Of a stretch of 64,000 nucleotides of DNA, positions 1 through 11,827 are shown in pieces (the first letter of the stretch is position 1; the number at the start of each line of letters is the position of its first letter). The DNA is from Diplodia intermedia (Eukaryota > Ascomycota > Dothideomycetes > Botryosphaeriales > Botryosphaeriaceae), in the NCBI GenBank assembly GCA_021495925.1, contig JAKEKT010000048.1, positions 206,998-270,997 of the forward strand, read 5' to 3'. The position numbers and the translations under genes are program-made. The notes beneath the pieces are model-generated. The model worked only from the letters and a program-made list of their open reading frames with translations, had not been told where the DNA came from and searched no databases.

Positions 1-468
1 AGCATCAGCTTCACCCAGTCCTTCCTCTCGCAGCACGTGTCCGAGGACGCCACGGCCGGCATCAAGGCCAACCTGACACTGTCCTTCTCGGCTGGCGCAG
101 ACATCGAGGTCCAGATCGTGCAGTGGGACGTGCCGACCGTCAACAGCAACAGCACCACGGCAGCGGCGGCCGACACGGGATCCGACTTCACGATCCCCAT
201 CACGTGGAAGGGCCTCAGCAAGCCGGCGACGGTCAAGGCCCTGACGGCGGACGGCACGTATCTGGTGGATGACTGGACCCAGTACCTGGGCCCGCTGGAG
301 GCGGCGCACACGACGTACAGCAACCAGTGGAACTGGGATGCGTCGAACATCATCCTCACGAGCAGCGCGGTCAAGGCGGTCGTGAGTGCTGGCAAGACGA
401 CCACCTTCACCCTTGAGTTCTACCCCCGTGTGCCCGGCAACGCGGTCAACTACACGCTCACTGTTTGA
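1..468 (+). CDS. C-terminal part of a secreted carbohydrate-active-type protein (5' truncated by window)
   Basis: The reading frame is open from base 1 and ends at TGA 466-468, giving about 155 residues of a longer protein. There is no ATG near the edge, so the start lies outside the window. The segment looks like a beta-sandwich accessory domain: alternating hydrophobic strands, several N-glycosylation sequons (NLT, NST, NYT) and a final strand region ending FYPRVPGN..NYTLTV. This resembles the C-terminal CBM_X2/CBM46-like modules of fungal GH5 cellulases, but I recognise the type of fold rather than a diagnostic motif. The enzyme itself is not visible, so the substrate is unknown. High GC third positions match a normal, expressed fungal gene. 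Confidence 0.55.
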   Translation, partial: SISFTQSFLSQHVSEDATAGIKANLTLSFSAGADIEVQIVQWDVPTVNSNSTTAAAADTGSDFTIPITWKGLSKPATVKALTADGTYLVDDWTQYLGPLEAAHTTYSNQWNWDASNIILTSSAVKAVVSAGKTTTFTLEFYPRVPGNAVNYTLTV

Positions 469-1222
469 GCGAACGACGAGAGACGAATGCATGGAGATGC
501 GACGCCTTAGGATTCCTTGTATATAGCCTTGCAAAATGAAATGTTGTGCACGCGAGAGCGGCAGAAATGAAAACGTGATCTGACCGGGAAGAACGAGCGC
601 ATTGACGCTCACGCGTCCCGAGTACGTAGTGGGCGCCCAACAAGGCAGCCACGGCATTGCGCAACGAGGGCGAAGCAGGCGTTCGGTGACGTCTGCGGGG
701 GGTTGTTCGTGTAAGGAAGCTTCCTGAATGTTGACAGCGAAGCGGCGACGAAAGGTGCCAGCAGAGGGTCATCAATTAAGGCAGCCGGCAAGGGACGAAT
801 GGGACGCGGGCAGGCGCACGAGGCCCTGCCGCAGCGCAGCACGGGCAACGTCACCGTCCACGAAAACGCGCAAGGAAGGTTGGGTTGGCGTAGGGATTGG
901 GCAGCTGGCGGGCGGCGGAAGGCGCTGACGCACAGCCGTGGCGGAGAGCCTTGGCAGCGATCGGCGGCCGCCTCCTCTCCCACTGACAACGGAGCTTCAC
1001 CGTGCTGCAGCGCCAGCCTGGCAATCGCAATTACTGTCGATACTTCTCCCTCCGACCCCCCAACCCCCGACAACTACCCCATCCTGCTCCCGCGAAGCTC
1101 GAGCGATCTGTTCCAGCGCGCATCGTCCCCCGCTGCCGTGCGCCGCCCCGCAACCGCCGACAGCCCATCCCCCGTCTCCCCACTGCGCCTGAGCCCGGAA
1201 GCGCCAGGCACCCGCCGTCGCC
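469..1222. other. Intergenic region upstream of SLA2
   Basis: The region covers the 3' flank of the first gene and the promoter/5' UTR of SLA2. The last 200 bases are C-rich and pyrimidine-rich, as is common just before fungal start codons. ORFs on both strands here are arginine/proline-rich shadows of GC-rich sequence. I see no gene. Confidence 0.5.
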
Positions 1223-4200
1223 ATGTACGGCTCACGCAATGTCGATATGGGCAAGCAGGTGCGTGGCACGCCCATGCGATCCTTTCCCCCGCCCTTCCTG
1301 CCTGCGGGCCCGCCCGCGCATCCCACTGACTGCCGGATAGGAGTCGGAGCTTGCCATCAACATCCGCAAAGCTACCAGTATAGGTGCGTCACTCCCGCAG
1401 CTGTCCCAATCCTCCCCGGCGTTTCTTTATTAACCGTAGACGCCCCCAGATGAAACTGCGCCGAAGCGTAAGCACCCTCAGTCCTTCCGGCTGCCCGGCC
1501 CTTCGCTCACGCCCCGCCAGGGAAGCACGTCCGCGCCGCCATTGTCTACACATGGGACCACAAGAACTCCGACTCGTTTTGGGCAGGCATGAAAGTGTGG
1601 GTTATTCCCGGAGAGCTGCGCAGCAAAGGCGGGCTTGACGTAAATCATAGGCAACCCATCCTGGCCGACGAGGTCCAGACTTTCAAGGCCCTCATTACCA
1701 TACACAAGGTGCTCCAGGAGGGCCACCCGGTAGTACTCAAGCAAGCACAGGCGCACATTGGTTTCCTCGAGAGCCTCCAGCGTGGTGTTTCCGGCGGCGA
1801 GGGCATCAGAGGTACCCGCCCCGCACCGCCCGGCCTTCCCCTGTACTGACCCTGTCCGTCCTGCAGGATACGCCCCGCTGATTTCGGAATACGTCTACTA
1901 CCTCATGGCCAAGCTGGCCTTCCACAGGCAGCACCCCGAGTTCAACGGTACCTTTGAGTATGAGGAGTACATCAGCTTGAAGTCCATCAACGATCCCAAC
2001 GAGGGCTACGAGACCATCTCCGATTTAATGACCCTGCAGGACCAGATCGACTCCTTCCAGAAGCTCATCTTCTCTCACTTCCGCAACGGCTCCAACAATG
2101 AGTGCCGCATCTCCGCCCTGGTGCCGCTTGTGCAGGAGAGCTACGGTATCTACAAGTTTATCACCAGCATGCTCCGCGCTATGCACACAACTCTCGGCGA
2201 TGACGAGGCCCTCGCTCCTCTGCGAGGACGTTACGATGCTCAGCACTACCGTCTCGTCAAATTTTACTATGAATGTTCCAATCTCAGATACCTCACCAGC
2301 TTGATTACCGTGCCCAAGCTTCCTCAGGATCCGCCCAATCTTTTGTCGGAAGACGAAGATCGCCCCGCTTTGCCTGCCAGGCCTAAGGACGAGACCCCGA
2401 AGCGCGCCGCCTCCGTTGACCCCGAGCCTATCAATGAATTCTGGAAGAACGAGCAGAAGAGACAGCAGGACGAATACGAGGCTGAGCAGAGAAGGTTGGC
2501 TCAGCAGTGGGAAGAGGCCCAGCGCCGTCAACAACAGGAGCAAATGCTTGCCCAGCAACAGTTCGAAGAGCAGCAAAGAATGGCCGCCGAGCAAGCGCGG
2601 ATGGCTCAGGAGCAGCTTGCCCGTGATCAGTTCGCTCAGCAGACCCAGGGGCACATGGCTGAGCTGGAGAGGGAGAACCTTGCGGCTCGCAACCAGTACC
2701 AGCAGGACCAACTTTTGCTGCAACAGTACGACGCTCGCGTAAAGGCCTTGGAGGGCGAGCTCAACTCCATCCAGGGCAACTTTGCCCAGCAGTCGCAGTC
2801 CAAGGACGACCAGATCCGCGCCCTGCAGGAGCAGCTCAACACTTGGCGTAGCAAGTACGAGGCCCTTGCCAAGCTTTACTCCCAGCTGCGTCATGAGCAC
2901 TTGGAGCTCCTTCAGAAGTTCAAGGCGGTACAGCTCAAGGCTGCCTCCGCCCAAGAGGCCATCGATCAGCGCGAGAAGCTCCAGCGCGAGCTTAAGACCA
3001 AGAACCTCGAGCTGGCCGATATGATCCGCGAACGTGACCGCGCCCTCCATGACAAGGACAGGACCACTGGTGGCCACAAGGACGAGGTTGAGAAACTGCA
3101 ACGTGAGCTGCGCTTGGCCTTGGATAGAGCCGATCAATCGGACCGCAACAAGGGCTCTGAGCTCTCTGCTATGCTTTCGAGACACAACCGCGAAATCGCG
3201 GACCTCGAGGAGGCACTGCGCAACAAGAACCGTCAGCTTGAAGATGTTCAGTTGAGGTTCCGCGAGGGAGATTCCGAGCTCGAGCGCCAGCTGCGTGAGA
3301 AGGAAGACGAGCTTGAGATCTTCAAGGCGGGAATGGACCAGACGCTACTGGAGCTCAACGAGCTCAAGATGAACCAGCAGGTGTCGAACACTGCCAGTGA
3401 CGAGGTCTTCGACACGGTCATCCTCGACAACCTTAGGAAGATCAGCGAGATAATAGACTCGGTCCTGCAGAGCGGAGTGCAGCGCGTTGACGATGCCCTG
3501 TACGAGCTCGACTCTTCGATGCAAGCGGGTAACCAGAGCGCTTCTGGTGCTTATGTCCTGTCTCAGATCGAGAAGGCGGCTTCTTGCGCCATGGAGTTCT
3601 CGACAGCCTTCAACAACTTCATCGCAGACGGCCCGAACAGCACACACGCCGAGATCATTCGCACCGTCAACACTTTCTCTAGCTCGATTGCCGACGTGCT
3701 GAGCAACACCAAGGGTCTCACGAGATTTGCGTCGGACGAGAAGAAGGGCGATCAGCTCCTGGCTGCTGCACGCCACTCCGCCGAATCAACGGTCGGCTTC
3801 TTCCGCTCGCTGCAATCTTTCCGCCTGGAGGGCATGGAGGATCTGCAGAAGACGGACGTGGTTCTCAACTGCAACAGTGAGGTTCAGCTGAATCTGCAAA
3901 AGCTCTCGAAACTGGCGGATGCCTTCGCCCCGAAGAACAAGATCTCTGCAAACGGGGGCGATTTGGGTGATCTCGTTGATCGTGAGATGGCTAACGCCGC
4001 GAACGCCATTCTCGCTGCCACGGAACGTCTCAGCAAGCTCAAGGACAGGTCGCGCGATTCGTACTCGACGTATGAGCTTAGGATCCACGACGCGATCCTC
4101 GGCGCTGCCATCGAGGTTACCAATGCCATTGCCCGGCTCATCAAGGCGGCCACCGAGTCGCAGCAGGAAATTGTGCGCGAGGGCAAGGGTACCTCTTCCC

Positions 4201-4727
4201 GGACGGCTTTCTACAAGAAGAACAACCGTTGGACCGAAGGCCTCATCTCGGCCGCCAAGGCGGTGGCTAACTCAACGAACGTGCTTATTGAGACGGCCGA
4301 TGGTGTCATTGCCGGACGTAACAACCCTGAGCAACTGATTGTTGCATCCAACAACGTGGCAGCATCGACAGCACAGCTTGTCGCAGCGTCGCGCGTCAAG
4401 GCTAGCTTCATGTCTAAGACTCAGGATCGCCTGGAGGCTGCCAGTAAGGCGGTCACCATGGCGTGCCGTGCGCTTGTGCGGCAGGTTCAAGACATCATCA
4501 ATGAGCGCAACCGTGAGGGAGATGAAGCCGTGGACTATAGCCAGCTTTCGGGCCATGAGTTCAAGGTCCGAGAGATGGAGCAGCAGGTGCGTGGATATTC
4601 CCAAACGCAGCAATAACATTGACTCACTAACCCGGTACAGGTCGAGATTCTGCAACTCGAGAACGCGCTCTCGGCGGCTAGGTTCCGTCTCGGTGAGATG
4701 CGCAAGCTGTCGTACCAGGAGGAGTAG
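1223..4727 (+). CDS. SLA2: SLA2/End4 endocytic actin-membrane adaptor
   Basis: Six exons (1223-1258, 1341-1383, 1450-1467, 1521-1811, 1867-4586, 4641-4727) give 1064 aa. SLA2 (HIP1/HIP1R family) links PIP2 membranes and clathrin to actin at endocytic sites. Residues about 10-270 are an ANTH domain, with the typical opening APKRKHVRAAIVYTWD and later GTFEYEEYISL and SYGIYKFITSMLRAMH. Residues about 300-640 are a Gln/Glu-rich coiled coil. The last 250 residues are a THATCH/I-LWEQ actin-binding module, ending at LRKLSYQEE-type sequence. Exon 3 is only 18 nt and exon 2 only 43 nt; both are needed to rebuild the ANTH start. All junctions keep frame. The family call is very secure; the tiny exons are inferred from frame and homology. 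Confidence 0.95.
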
Positions 4728-5610
4728 ACATGATCCAGGCACAAGACCAGCCTCACTAACATGCCAGACGGCGCCCTTTCTTTTCCTCTTTTGCGATGGC
4801 ATCTGGCGGGTGTCGAGCCTTGTGAGATATCCTAAGCGCCTGTCGGCTCTTAATTTTCCTTGACTTTGTTACCTAGGAAGGTAGGGGAGCTGGACGGCAC
4901 AGGTGCACTGTGGCGGACAGAAGGCATACTCGGTCATTTTAATTTCCTTTCAGTTGTTGGTACTTGGTTGGTGGGGGTCTTGGCCACTATTTCCATTGCA
5001 CGGTTTGGTCTGAGAGCGGCATGTGTATACCAGAATGCATTCTCGTTTTCCGTTTGCTTTGGTTGCATTGAAGGCGGCTTGCAGCGTGGCCAGGAAAACA
5101 TGGGAGTCGAAGCATTTGCTTGTACACGAAAGATGCAAAGCACATCAGTAGAAGAGTTGGGACGCCCGTATGATTGATTGGCTCAGTACCAGCTGTAATT
5201 TCCCCTTGCTCGGCATAGTTTGGCTTGGGAATGGAGCAAAGCTTGTTCTGGCGACTACTGTGCGTAGGGTGTATGGGGAGCACCGTGTTGCGGAAGCTAC
5301 CACGGAAGCTCCTCCGCACCATCTAGTGCCAGTGAAACAGGGACGAGTCGATACAGCTATCATCCCTGCCCGTCGTGACGTCAGATGGCTGGGGCCCGGG
5401 CGTTACCAAGACGTCGTTCTAGCGACCAGCTAACTGCACACACCTCTCTTTCCCCGCAAACCTGGAAAGTTCATGCACGAGCAATATACTCGTACATCTT
5501 GCCAGCCTCCTCATCTCCCGACCGACGATCTTGGCGTAGCCCGACGATCCCATCACCTAGCCCATCACCAGACGTACTGAGCGGTGAAAGAAAAAAGAAA
5601 AAAAGACAAG
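4728..5610. other. Intergenic region between SLA2 and a small unknown gene
   Basis: This is the 3' UTR of SLA2 and the promoter of the next gene. It holds T-rich and CT-rich tracts and no ORF with coding character. Confidence 0.5.
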
Positions 5611-6518
5611 ATGGCTATGCTCGGCATGGGCATCTTCTACGGCGGCGTCATCACGGGGATCCCCGTGACCACGGGCGTCGCCGAGGGCGTGCACCATCAG
5701 AAAGAGCAGAACAAGGAAGCCGCCAACGAGACGCGCATGGTCAAGTTCTACATTGACGTCTTCTGCGACGCCAAGAGCAGCAAGAGGGGCGAGCTGGACG
5801 GAGGCGTCATTGTGTTGCACAAGGAAAGAGTAAGCTTGTTTTATTTTTATTTTCCTTCCTAACCTTATTCCTCTTTTTTGTCCCCTCTCCCCCTCCCCTG
5901 TCGTAGTCTCAATGAATCCTCCCGTCTGACTCGACGGCTCCCCATCAGGTCTACGTCTGCCCCAAGGACGCGGACACGGGCACGCCCGCGCCGCCGAAGC
6001 CGGGCGCGCCGCCGCCGCACCCGTTCACGGGCTTCTACATCATGTACCCGGACGACGACCGCGACCCGCGCGAGCGCGGGCTGGTGACGACGATCCCGAC
6101 GGAGCCGCCGACGCTCAACTGGCTGTACGCGGACAAAGACGCGCTGTTCGTGACGCACGGCAACCGCACGCAGAGCATCGCGCACGTCGTCGGGCCGTGG
6201 GACTGGACCGACGACGAGCAGGGCGTGACGCTCGAGGGGTGGGAGGGCTTCGTCGCCGTCGAGCTGGACGAGGCGGCCGCCGTCGACGGGCTCCGCTGGC
6301 AGCTGTACTACGACCGCTGGGACGACCGGCTCGGCAGGGGCGAGAAGGTGGGCGGGCGTAGGGTGCTGCCGGTGAGCTTGGAGAGGAGGGTGTTGCCCGA
6401 GGAGCTGAGGAGGCAGGAGGAGGAGGAGGCGGAGCGGAAGATGCAGGTGAAGAGCACGGGCGATCTGAAGACCAAGTTGGATCTGAAGGATCCGAAGGAG
6501 CATCGGCCGTGGAAGTGA
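5611..6518 (+). CDS. Unknown conserved-looking fungal protein, 262 aa
   Basis: Two exons (5611-5829 and 5949-6518) are joined in phase across a GTAAGC..CAG intron. The start is the ATG directly after an A-rich leader; the open frame further upstream has only a GTG. The N-terminus MAMLGMGIFYGGVITGIPVTT is hydrophobic and Gly-rich, possibly one membrane segment or anchor. The middle is compact and Trp/Tyr-rich (FTGFYIMYPDDDRDPRERG, VGPWDWTDDEQG, LRWQLYYDRWDD), which suggests a folded beta-rich domain. The last 45 residues are a charged Glu/Lys helix. I do not recognise the family. GC is very high in exon 2. Confidence is good that it is a gene; function is unknown. Confidence 0.8.
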
Positions 6519-8931
6519 TGGTGGTGTGTGGCAGTCTTTTTTTTTTCTTTTCTCGTTGTTGGCCAAGGTGTGTGTATGCATGGTGGCAGTAGTGAACGTT
6601 TGGAGTTCTAGAGGCTTGGGAACGGATGGGTTACGTGCATCGTCAAGGGACTCCGGCGTTTCTCGGGATTTTGAATCTTGATATGTATGTCGGGTTGTGA
6701 CTGCGGTCGGATACATTTGCAGAGGTCGATACCCCCACCAGAGCATGAAACAGTGCATATTTGTATATACAGATTGCAGGACCAAACAAAAATCATCAGT
6801 CGTTACCAAATGCTCGCACGCCCTCTGAAATGAGGATTGAAATATCTTGCTTAGAAATATTACGGTGTCTTCGTAGGAGGGATGCAGTGGTGATATAGGC
6901 GCATAGAGGCGTCAGTCACAAGGCGACCCCGGAAGCCTGTGTCGCGCACAATTCGTAGCGGTGAGGGTCGCGATAGTAGACGGCGACGCGTTTGCTTCGA
7001 CAGCATCACTTAGTTCAACTTCCTCATCCTCTCCGTCCTGCTCGTCTTCTGTGTCTCGCTCGTACTCGTAGTTCTGCTCGTACTCGTAGTCCTACTCGTA
7101 CTCGTATTCATCATCGTCATACCATGATAGGGACGTTTTGAGGGTGGCAGGGCAGTACTTGATGGCCTTTGCTGAAGACGGGTGACAGCGGAACAAGCGG
7201 GAAAGTGGCAGAGCTCAATGACTGCTTTGCCAAGTCTTCGTGTAGTAAAGCTGGATGATTGCGAGCACTTGACGATTTTTGACGGTTTTAGAGCGGATTC
7301 ACATGGTCGCCGAACACCGTAGCTGCCGCTGCTGATCTTCGTTGATGCGGCTCATGATATTATTCAGCACACGGGCAAATCCTTCCGGGATAGCCCACGG
7401 ACCGTTCGCGCGGAAGCGGTCTAAGCGATGTAAGCAATGTAAGCAGCGTAGGCAACAGCGATGATGGCAGTGCACACCTCCGCTCAGAGTGAAAGTGTAA
7501 GTGAGTCAGAGTGATTAAATTCATTGTTTCTTACTCATTGCGGAGAGCAACGGCGATAGTATAGACATTAGTAATATCCGATGACTTTTGTATAGGCAAG
7601 TAGTCACGCCGTGGTCTTGCCGAGAAAGAATGGTGGTCATAGCGCCGCCTAGACATGTTCGCTGTTTGCCTCGCAGCGAGATAGCCGCGAGATGCAGCAG
7701 GTGAAACCCAGGGCCCTGTAAAAGAAGACAAAAACGGGGAAGGAGGGGCAGAGCGCTACCGGGATGGGCGCTTCCGTCGCGATGGTTTCACACGCAGCAT
7801 TGGCATTTCGGGGCGCCACGATGGGCAAAAGCTAAAACCCATTCTTCAAAAACTGCTTAAGCGCCTATATGGATCCCGATAAGCCCGAACGAGCGAATGT
7901 TCCGGAAGGCGGGGCCTCTGCGATGGGCCCACTTCTTCGGGACGTACAGTGTAAGACGCCAATCAATCTCTCATGCTTCGGGCTATAGGAGAGGCCCGGC
8001 TATTGCAATGCGCCATCAATCGAGCATAACAAAGGACGAGGGCTCCGGTGCATGTGAGGCAGAGAATGGAGCGGGAAGCTTGCCGGTCAAGGCCCCGCCC
8101 AAGCCCAGCCCAACACCGGTACCCGCAGCCCCACGGGCGCGTCAAACACCGACCTGTGGCAGTTTCACGTCGGATGACTAGCAGGGTCCCGCGCAGATTT
8201 CTTCTGACTGTGCGGTGTTTGCCGCTGGAAAGCTAGGCGGTCGACCCATGAAGCGTTCCGCCGCGCGCCCGTGATAGGCCGGCCGCCCGCGTCGAGTTGT
8301 GGATCGACGAGGCGTTGGTGGCTGAGTTGGCTCGACGTGGCGTGGGGCCGGATTCCAGACCCTGTCGTTGCTGACTAGCTAGGCTCGTCCGGGGTCAGCC
8401 AGAGATGGGGGAGCAGCTCTGATGCGAGCTGTTGGTGGTACATCGGTGTCCCATTGCGGTAGTGATGTGAGCTGGATCAGCTCGATCAGCCGTCAAGCAT
8501 GAAGCTGTCGGGTTGTGAGCTTTTCGCAATTGACTCGACCGAGCCGTCATGATTCAGAGCACCATGGCGGAGACGCCCAATTGAGGTCTGCGAATATCTT
8601 CATTGACTGCGACCTCCCAACTCATCCAGCTCGCGCCATCTATGCAAGCCGAGCAGCTAGACATGCTCGATGTAGCCATCCGTCTCTTCCCCAATGGTAT
8701 ATGGACCCGTCTTCCTGTAACCCAGAGCCTCCGCGCTCCTAGTAGCGATAGTGGTATCATGTGTAAATGCCAGAACAACAAACAAAACCAGAACCCAATC
8801 CAACGCGCCGGAAAATGACCAAATCATGCAGCTCGTCGTGTCGACGTAACCAGTACAAATCGCTAACAACGGTGATTACAAAGGAAGTAATGTGTGGACA
8901 AACAAGACAAAATATAAGCGACAGCCTGCAC
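6519..8931. other. Gene-poor 2.4-kb stretch
   Basis: No convincing gene is present. At 7040-7115 there is a TACGAG/CTCGTA microrepeat. On the minus strand it reads as an acidic EYEYE-type ORF interrupted by a TAG (see findings). Elsewhere ORFs are short, lack splice context and overlap on both strands. The 3' end runs into the terminator side of the minus-strand membrane-protein gene. Confidence 0.5.
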
Positions 8932-9810
8932 TCATGGCAGTTGGGTATCATCTTCCTCTTCTACTTCGGCGATGGACTCCAGGTCCGGTCTGTACAAGGC
9001 CTTCTCGCCGCCGGAAAGTCTAGCGTAGCCCCTGCGGGCATTTCTTCTTCTGCGGATGCTGCACGAGAGAACGTTAGTTTGAGCACTGGCGCGGCGTGTA
9101 GACTGTGGAACTTACCAAGCAAGAACGTCATCTCCCAGCTCGATCATGCACAGCACGATGAGCACGAAAACGATGAGCTTCAGGGCGAACATGTGCCTCT
9201 CCGGCCTGCGCCATGCGTCGGCGATCTGGTCGACGAACGACATCTTGTGGGTTTGGTCGGCACAATCGCCGGTGTGCTTGCTATCCGGCGCGTCTTGCGC
9301 CTCGATTTTCCTTGCCTTCTCTGCCGATGTTGTGTCGGCGTAGAGAGCGTCCTCGAAGCTGCCGACAGCTTCTTCCGTCACCTCAACACTCCGGCACACT
9401 ATCCTGCCCTGCGGCGTCGCGTCTCCCTCGCTGAACCGGTGTGTTCTCGCAGCAGCGACCAGAGCGGCAGCGGTGGGGATGGGTCTCTTGCCCCAGAGCA
9501 AATCGGTTGCAGCGGTTGCGACCTTGGGGTCCTGGTCCTCGATCCACTTCTCAAGGCGGGCAGCCTCGGCGGCAGCGTGGTCGGCAGGAGCTTCGCGCCA
9601 GGCCTGTAATTGGGGGCCAAGGGCGGCACACGAGTCGGTGACGAGGCGTTGCGACGAGGCTGACGAGGGCGAGACTGGTAACGAGGGAAAGAAGGGCGTG
9701 CTGGCGGGCATGACGGCGCAGCGGCACTGCTGCGACGAGGCTGGCGGCAGCGGGGCGGCGTGCGCGAGGGAGGAGAGCAGGAGGAGGGTGGTGAGCATCA
9801 TGGCAGGCAT
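8932..9810 (-). CDS. Predicted type I membrane protein with signal peptide, 273 aa
   Basis: Two exons (9116-9810 and 8932-9058 on the minus strand) are joined across a GTAAG..GTGCAG intron. Without splicing the ORF would stop right after the membrane segment. The N-terminus (MPAMMLTTLLLLSSLAHAA) is a clear signal peptide. The lumenal part has about five cysteines and is Ala/Pro-rich. Around residues 210-230 is a transmembrane helix (ALKLIVFVLIVLCMIEL), followed by a basic stop-transfer (CIRRRRNARRG) and an acidic cytosolic tail (EVEEEDDTQLP). The order signal peptide, ectodomain, TM, basic anchor and acidic tail fits a type I surface or secretory-pathway protein. I do not recognise the family. 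Confidence 0.78.
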
Positions 9811-11827
9811 GGTGGGCGGGATTGGACAGGTCGGTTGCCTGCTGAGCGGGAGGTGAGGGCGGTTTTGTTTGGAGCCACGGCGTTGGCTTGGCTTGTGGCA
9901 CGAGGAGCGATGGGTTGACCGGTGGGCTGGGCGGTGACAAGGCCGGTCGAATCAGGGCGCTGCAAGGGCGGGCTCGGCTTCTGGAAAGAAATGTGGAGTT
10001 TGGCTTGGGCGGGACAGCGCAGTCGGCTCCACATGCGATTCCAGAAGTAAAAGTCTGCGTGCGAGATGGCGGCTCTTGTGCTGGGCAGTGGTGAGTCTTA
10101 TGAGAGCCAGCGCATGCACGCATGATGGCCTCGGGCGCTACTCAGGCACGGGCTAGCGCGGGGACTGCGTGCCGCATGGGGCCGTGGCTGGCTCGCACCG
10201 AGCTTGTTTCCTGAGAAGCAGCGGCGCGGGAGGGAGCCAGTGGCGGAGCGTCGAGATTGGCGGAGGGCGGGCGTCTCGCTGTGTCGCGGTGCCGGTCCCT
10301 GGGCAGTACGGCGGGTGCCTGGCATGGAGCGCGCAGGATTCGCGCCAGCCGAGGGCCTCCGGTCGGCCCAACCGTGCCGCTGCCTTTATTTTTGGCTGCC
10401 TCAGTCTCCCTCCTGCGTCGCGCCAGTTTCACGCCGAACATAGATCTCAGTCCATCGTGCGGCAGCGCTTAGCCGGCCGCCGGGCGCCAGCTGCGCGCGC
10501 TGCTGGCGACACCGGAGCGCGCCTCTTCCATCACCGCGACCGCTACCGCTTCGGCCGTCACGCGCGCATGTCTAGCGGCGCACCGTCGCGGGTCGGGCTT
10601 CTGTGAGGCCGGAAGTAACGGAAGTCTTCTGGAATTTGCAAGCAGGAATGGCTCCGGGGCCAGCCGAGCTTTGATCAGCCATGGATGCGGAGCGGTCGGG
10701 GCAGTTCGCTTCGGCCTCGGCACGCGCTGGCTTCCCGCTGTCCGCTGCGTTTTTCGTATTGTGGTTCGTACGGCGGAGCTACCACTGCTCCGATCACCGA
10801 GCCCGCGCCCATCGTCATTGCCAACCGCTCTAATCGCACAACTCTCGTACCACTCGGCCAACACGAGCCCCGGCACTCACCATTATTATTCCACGCTCGT
10901 CTGCTCCCGCGCCGTTGAGCCCTGCGTCTGCCTTGACCCACCCGCCGTGTTCTTCACGCCCCGCACGCCAAATTTTCGCTCGTACGCGATACGGAGCTCC
11001 ACCCTAGCCTCGCGCTTGCCGACACGAGCGGTCAACTCCCTCAGCGGAATCCGCATCAAGAATGAGACGGGGAGGTCGAAATATGCTCGCTCTTCGATGG
11101 AAGCTCACAATCAAACCCACGGCTCTTTTGCGGCCTCTTGCTTCGCCTCCCTGGAGCTCGCTTTCATCTGTCCCCGCCAACTCTCCTATCTCTCCTGCTG
11201 CGCCACACTTTGACCATCGACACTATTGCTCCTGTCGCCTGTCTTGTTGTTCTGTGTTGTGTCCGTCCGTGCTCTGCCCTGTGCCCCATTGACTACTCCT
11301 ATCCAGTCACCGCAGTCTTGGCCATCAAATGAAAACCCCCGCGCCAAACAGCCCGATGTTGCTGGCGAACGGCCCATATCAAGCCGACGCCAGCAAGGAA
11401 CAAAGCATTATTGCTTGATTAGGAGCGGCGCGGACCCTCACCATGCAGTGCGATCAGCAGCTCGACTCTCAACCTCGCGCGCGGACCAGCCTCACTGCCC
11501 GAACAAGCCTCACTACCCGACGGCCCGACCACCTGCACGCCCTCATGCGGCTGCTACCCGATCGAATGTCTCGAGGTGCGCTGTCAAATGCTAGGCGCGT
11601 TGTCTGGGCAAGCCCAGGGATGCTTCCTGCCTCTGAACATTCCTCCCTTGCAGTGTTGATGTTTCTCCTCAAGCACGTAGCGTGGCCAGGACGAAAAATG
11701 CCATCCTGAAACTTCGCCTCATTTGATGGCCTTAATACTCCATGTCGGCGTGCAAGCCACTGCGCCCGCTTTTGGCTGTGCAAGTCGCTCGCTTCTTCCC
11801 CACAGCGCCCAACTTCAGTCTCTCATT
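9811..11827. other. Intergenic region, 2.0 kb
   Basis: The region separates a minus-strand gene start from a plus-strand gene start, so it holds two divergent promoters. It is GC-rich with pyrimidine tracts. The overlapping ORFs are Pro/Arg/Ala shadows with no splice-supported extension. I see no gene or RNA. Confidence 0.45.

Noticed and set aside
2025..3185. 386-codon minus-strand ORF inside SLA2
   Set aside because: Leucine-rich antisense image of the SLA2 coiled coil; it has no independent motif or splice context.
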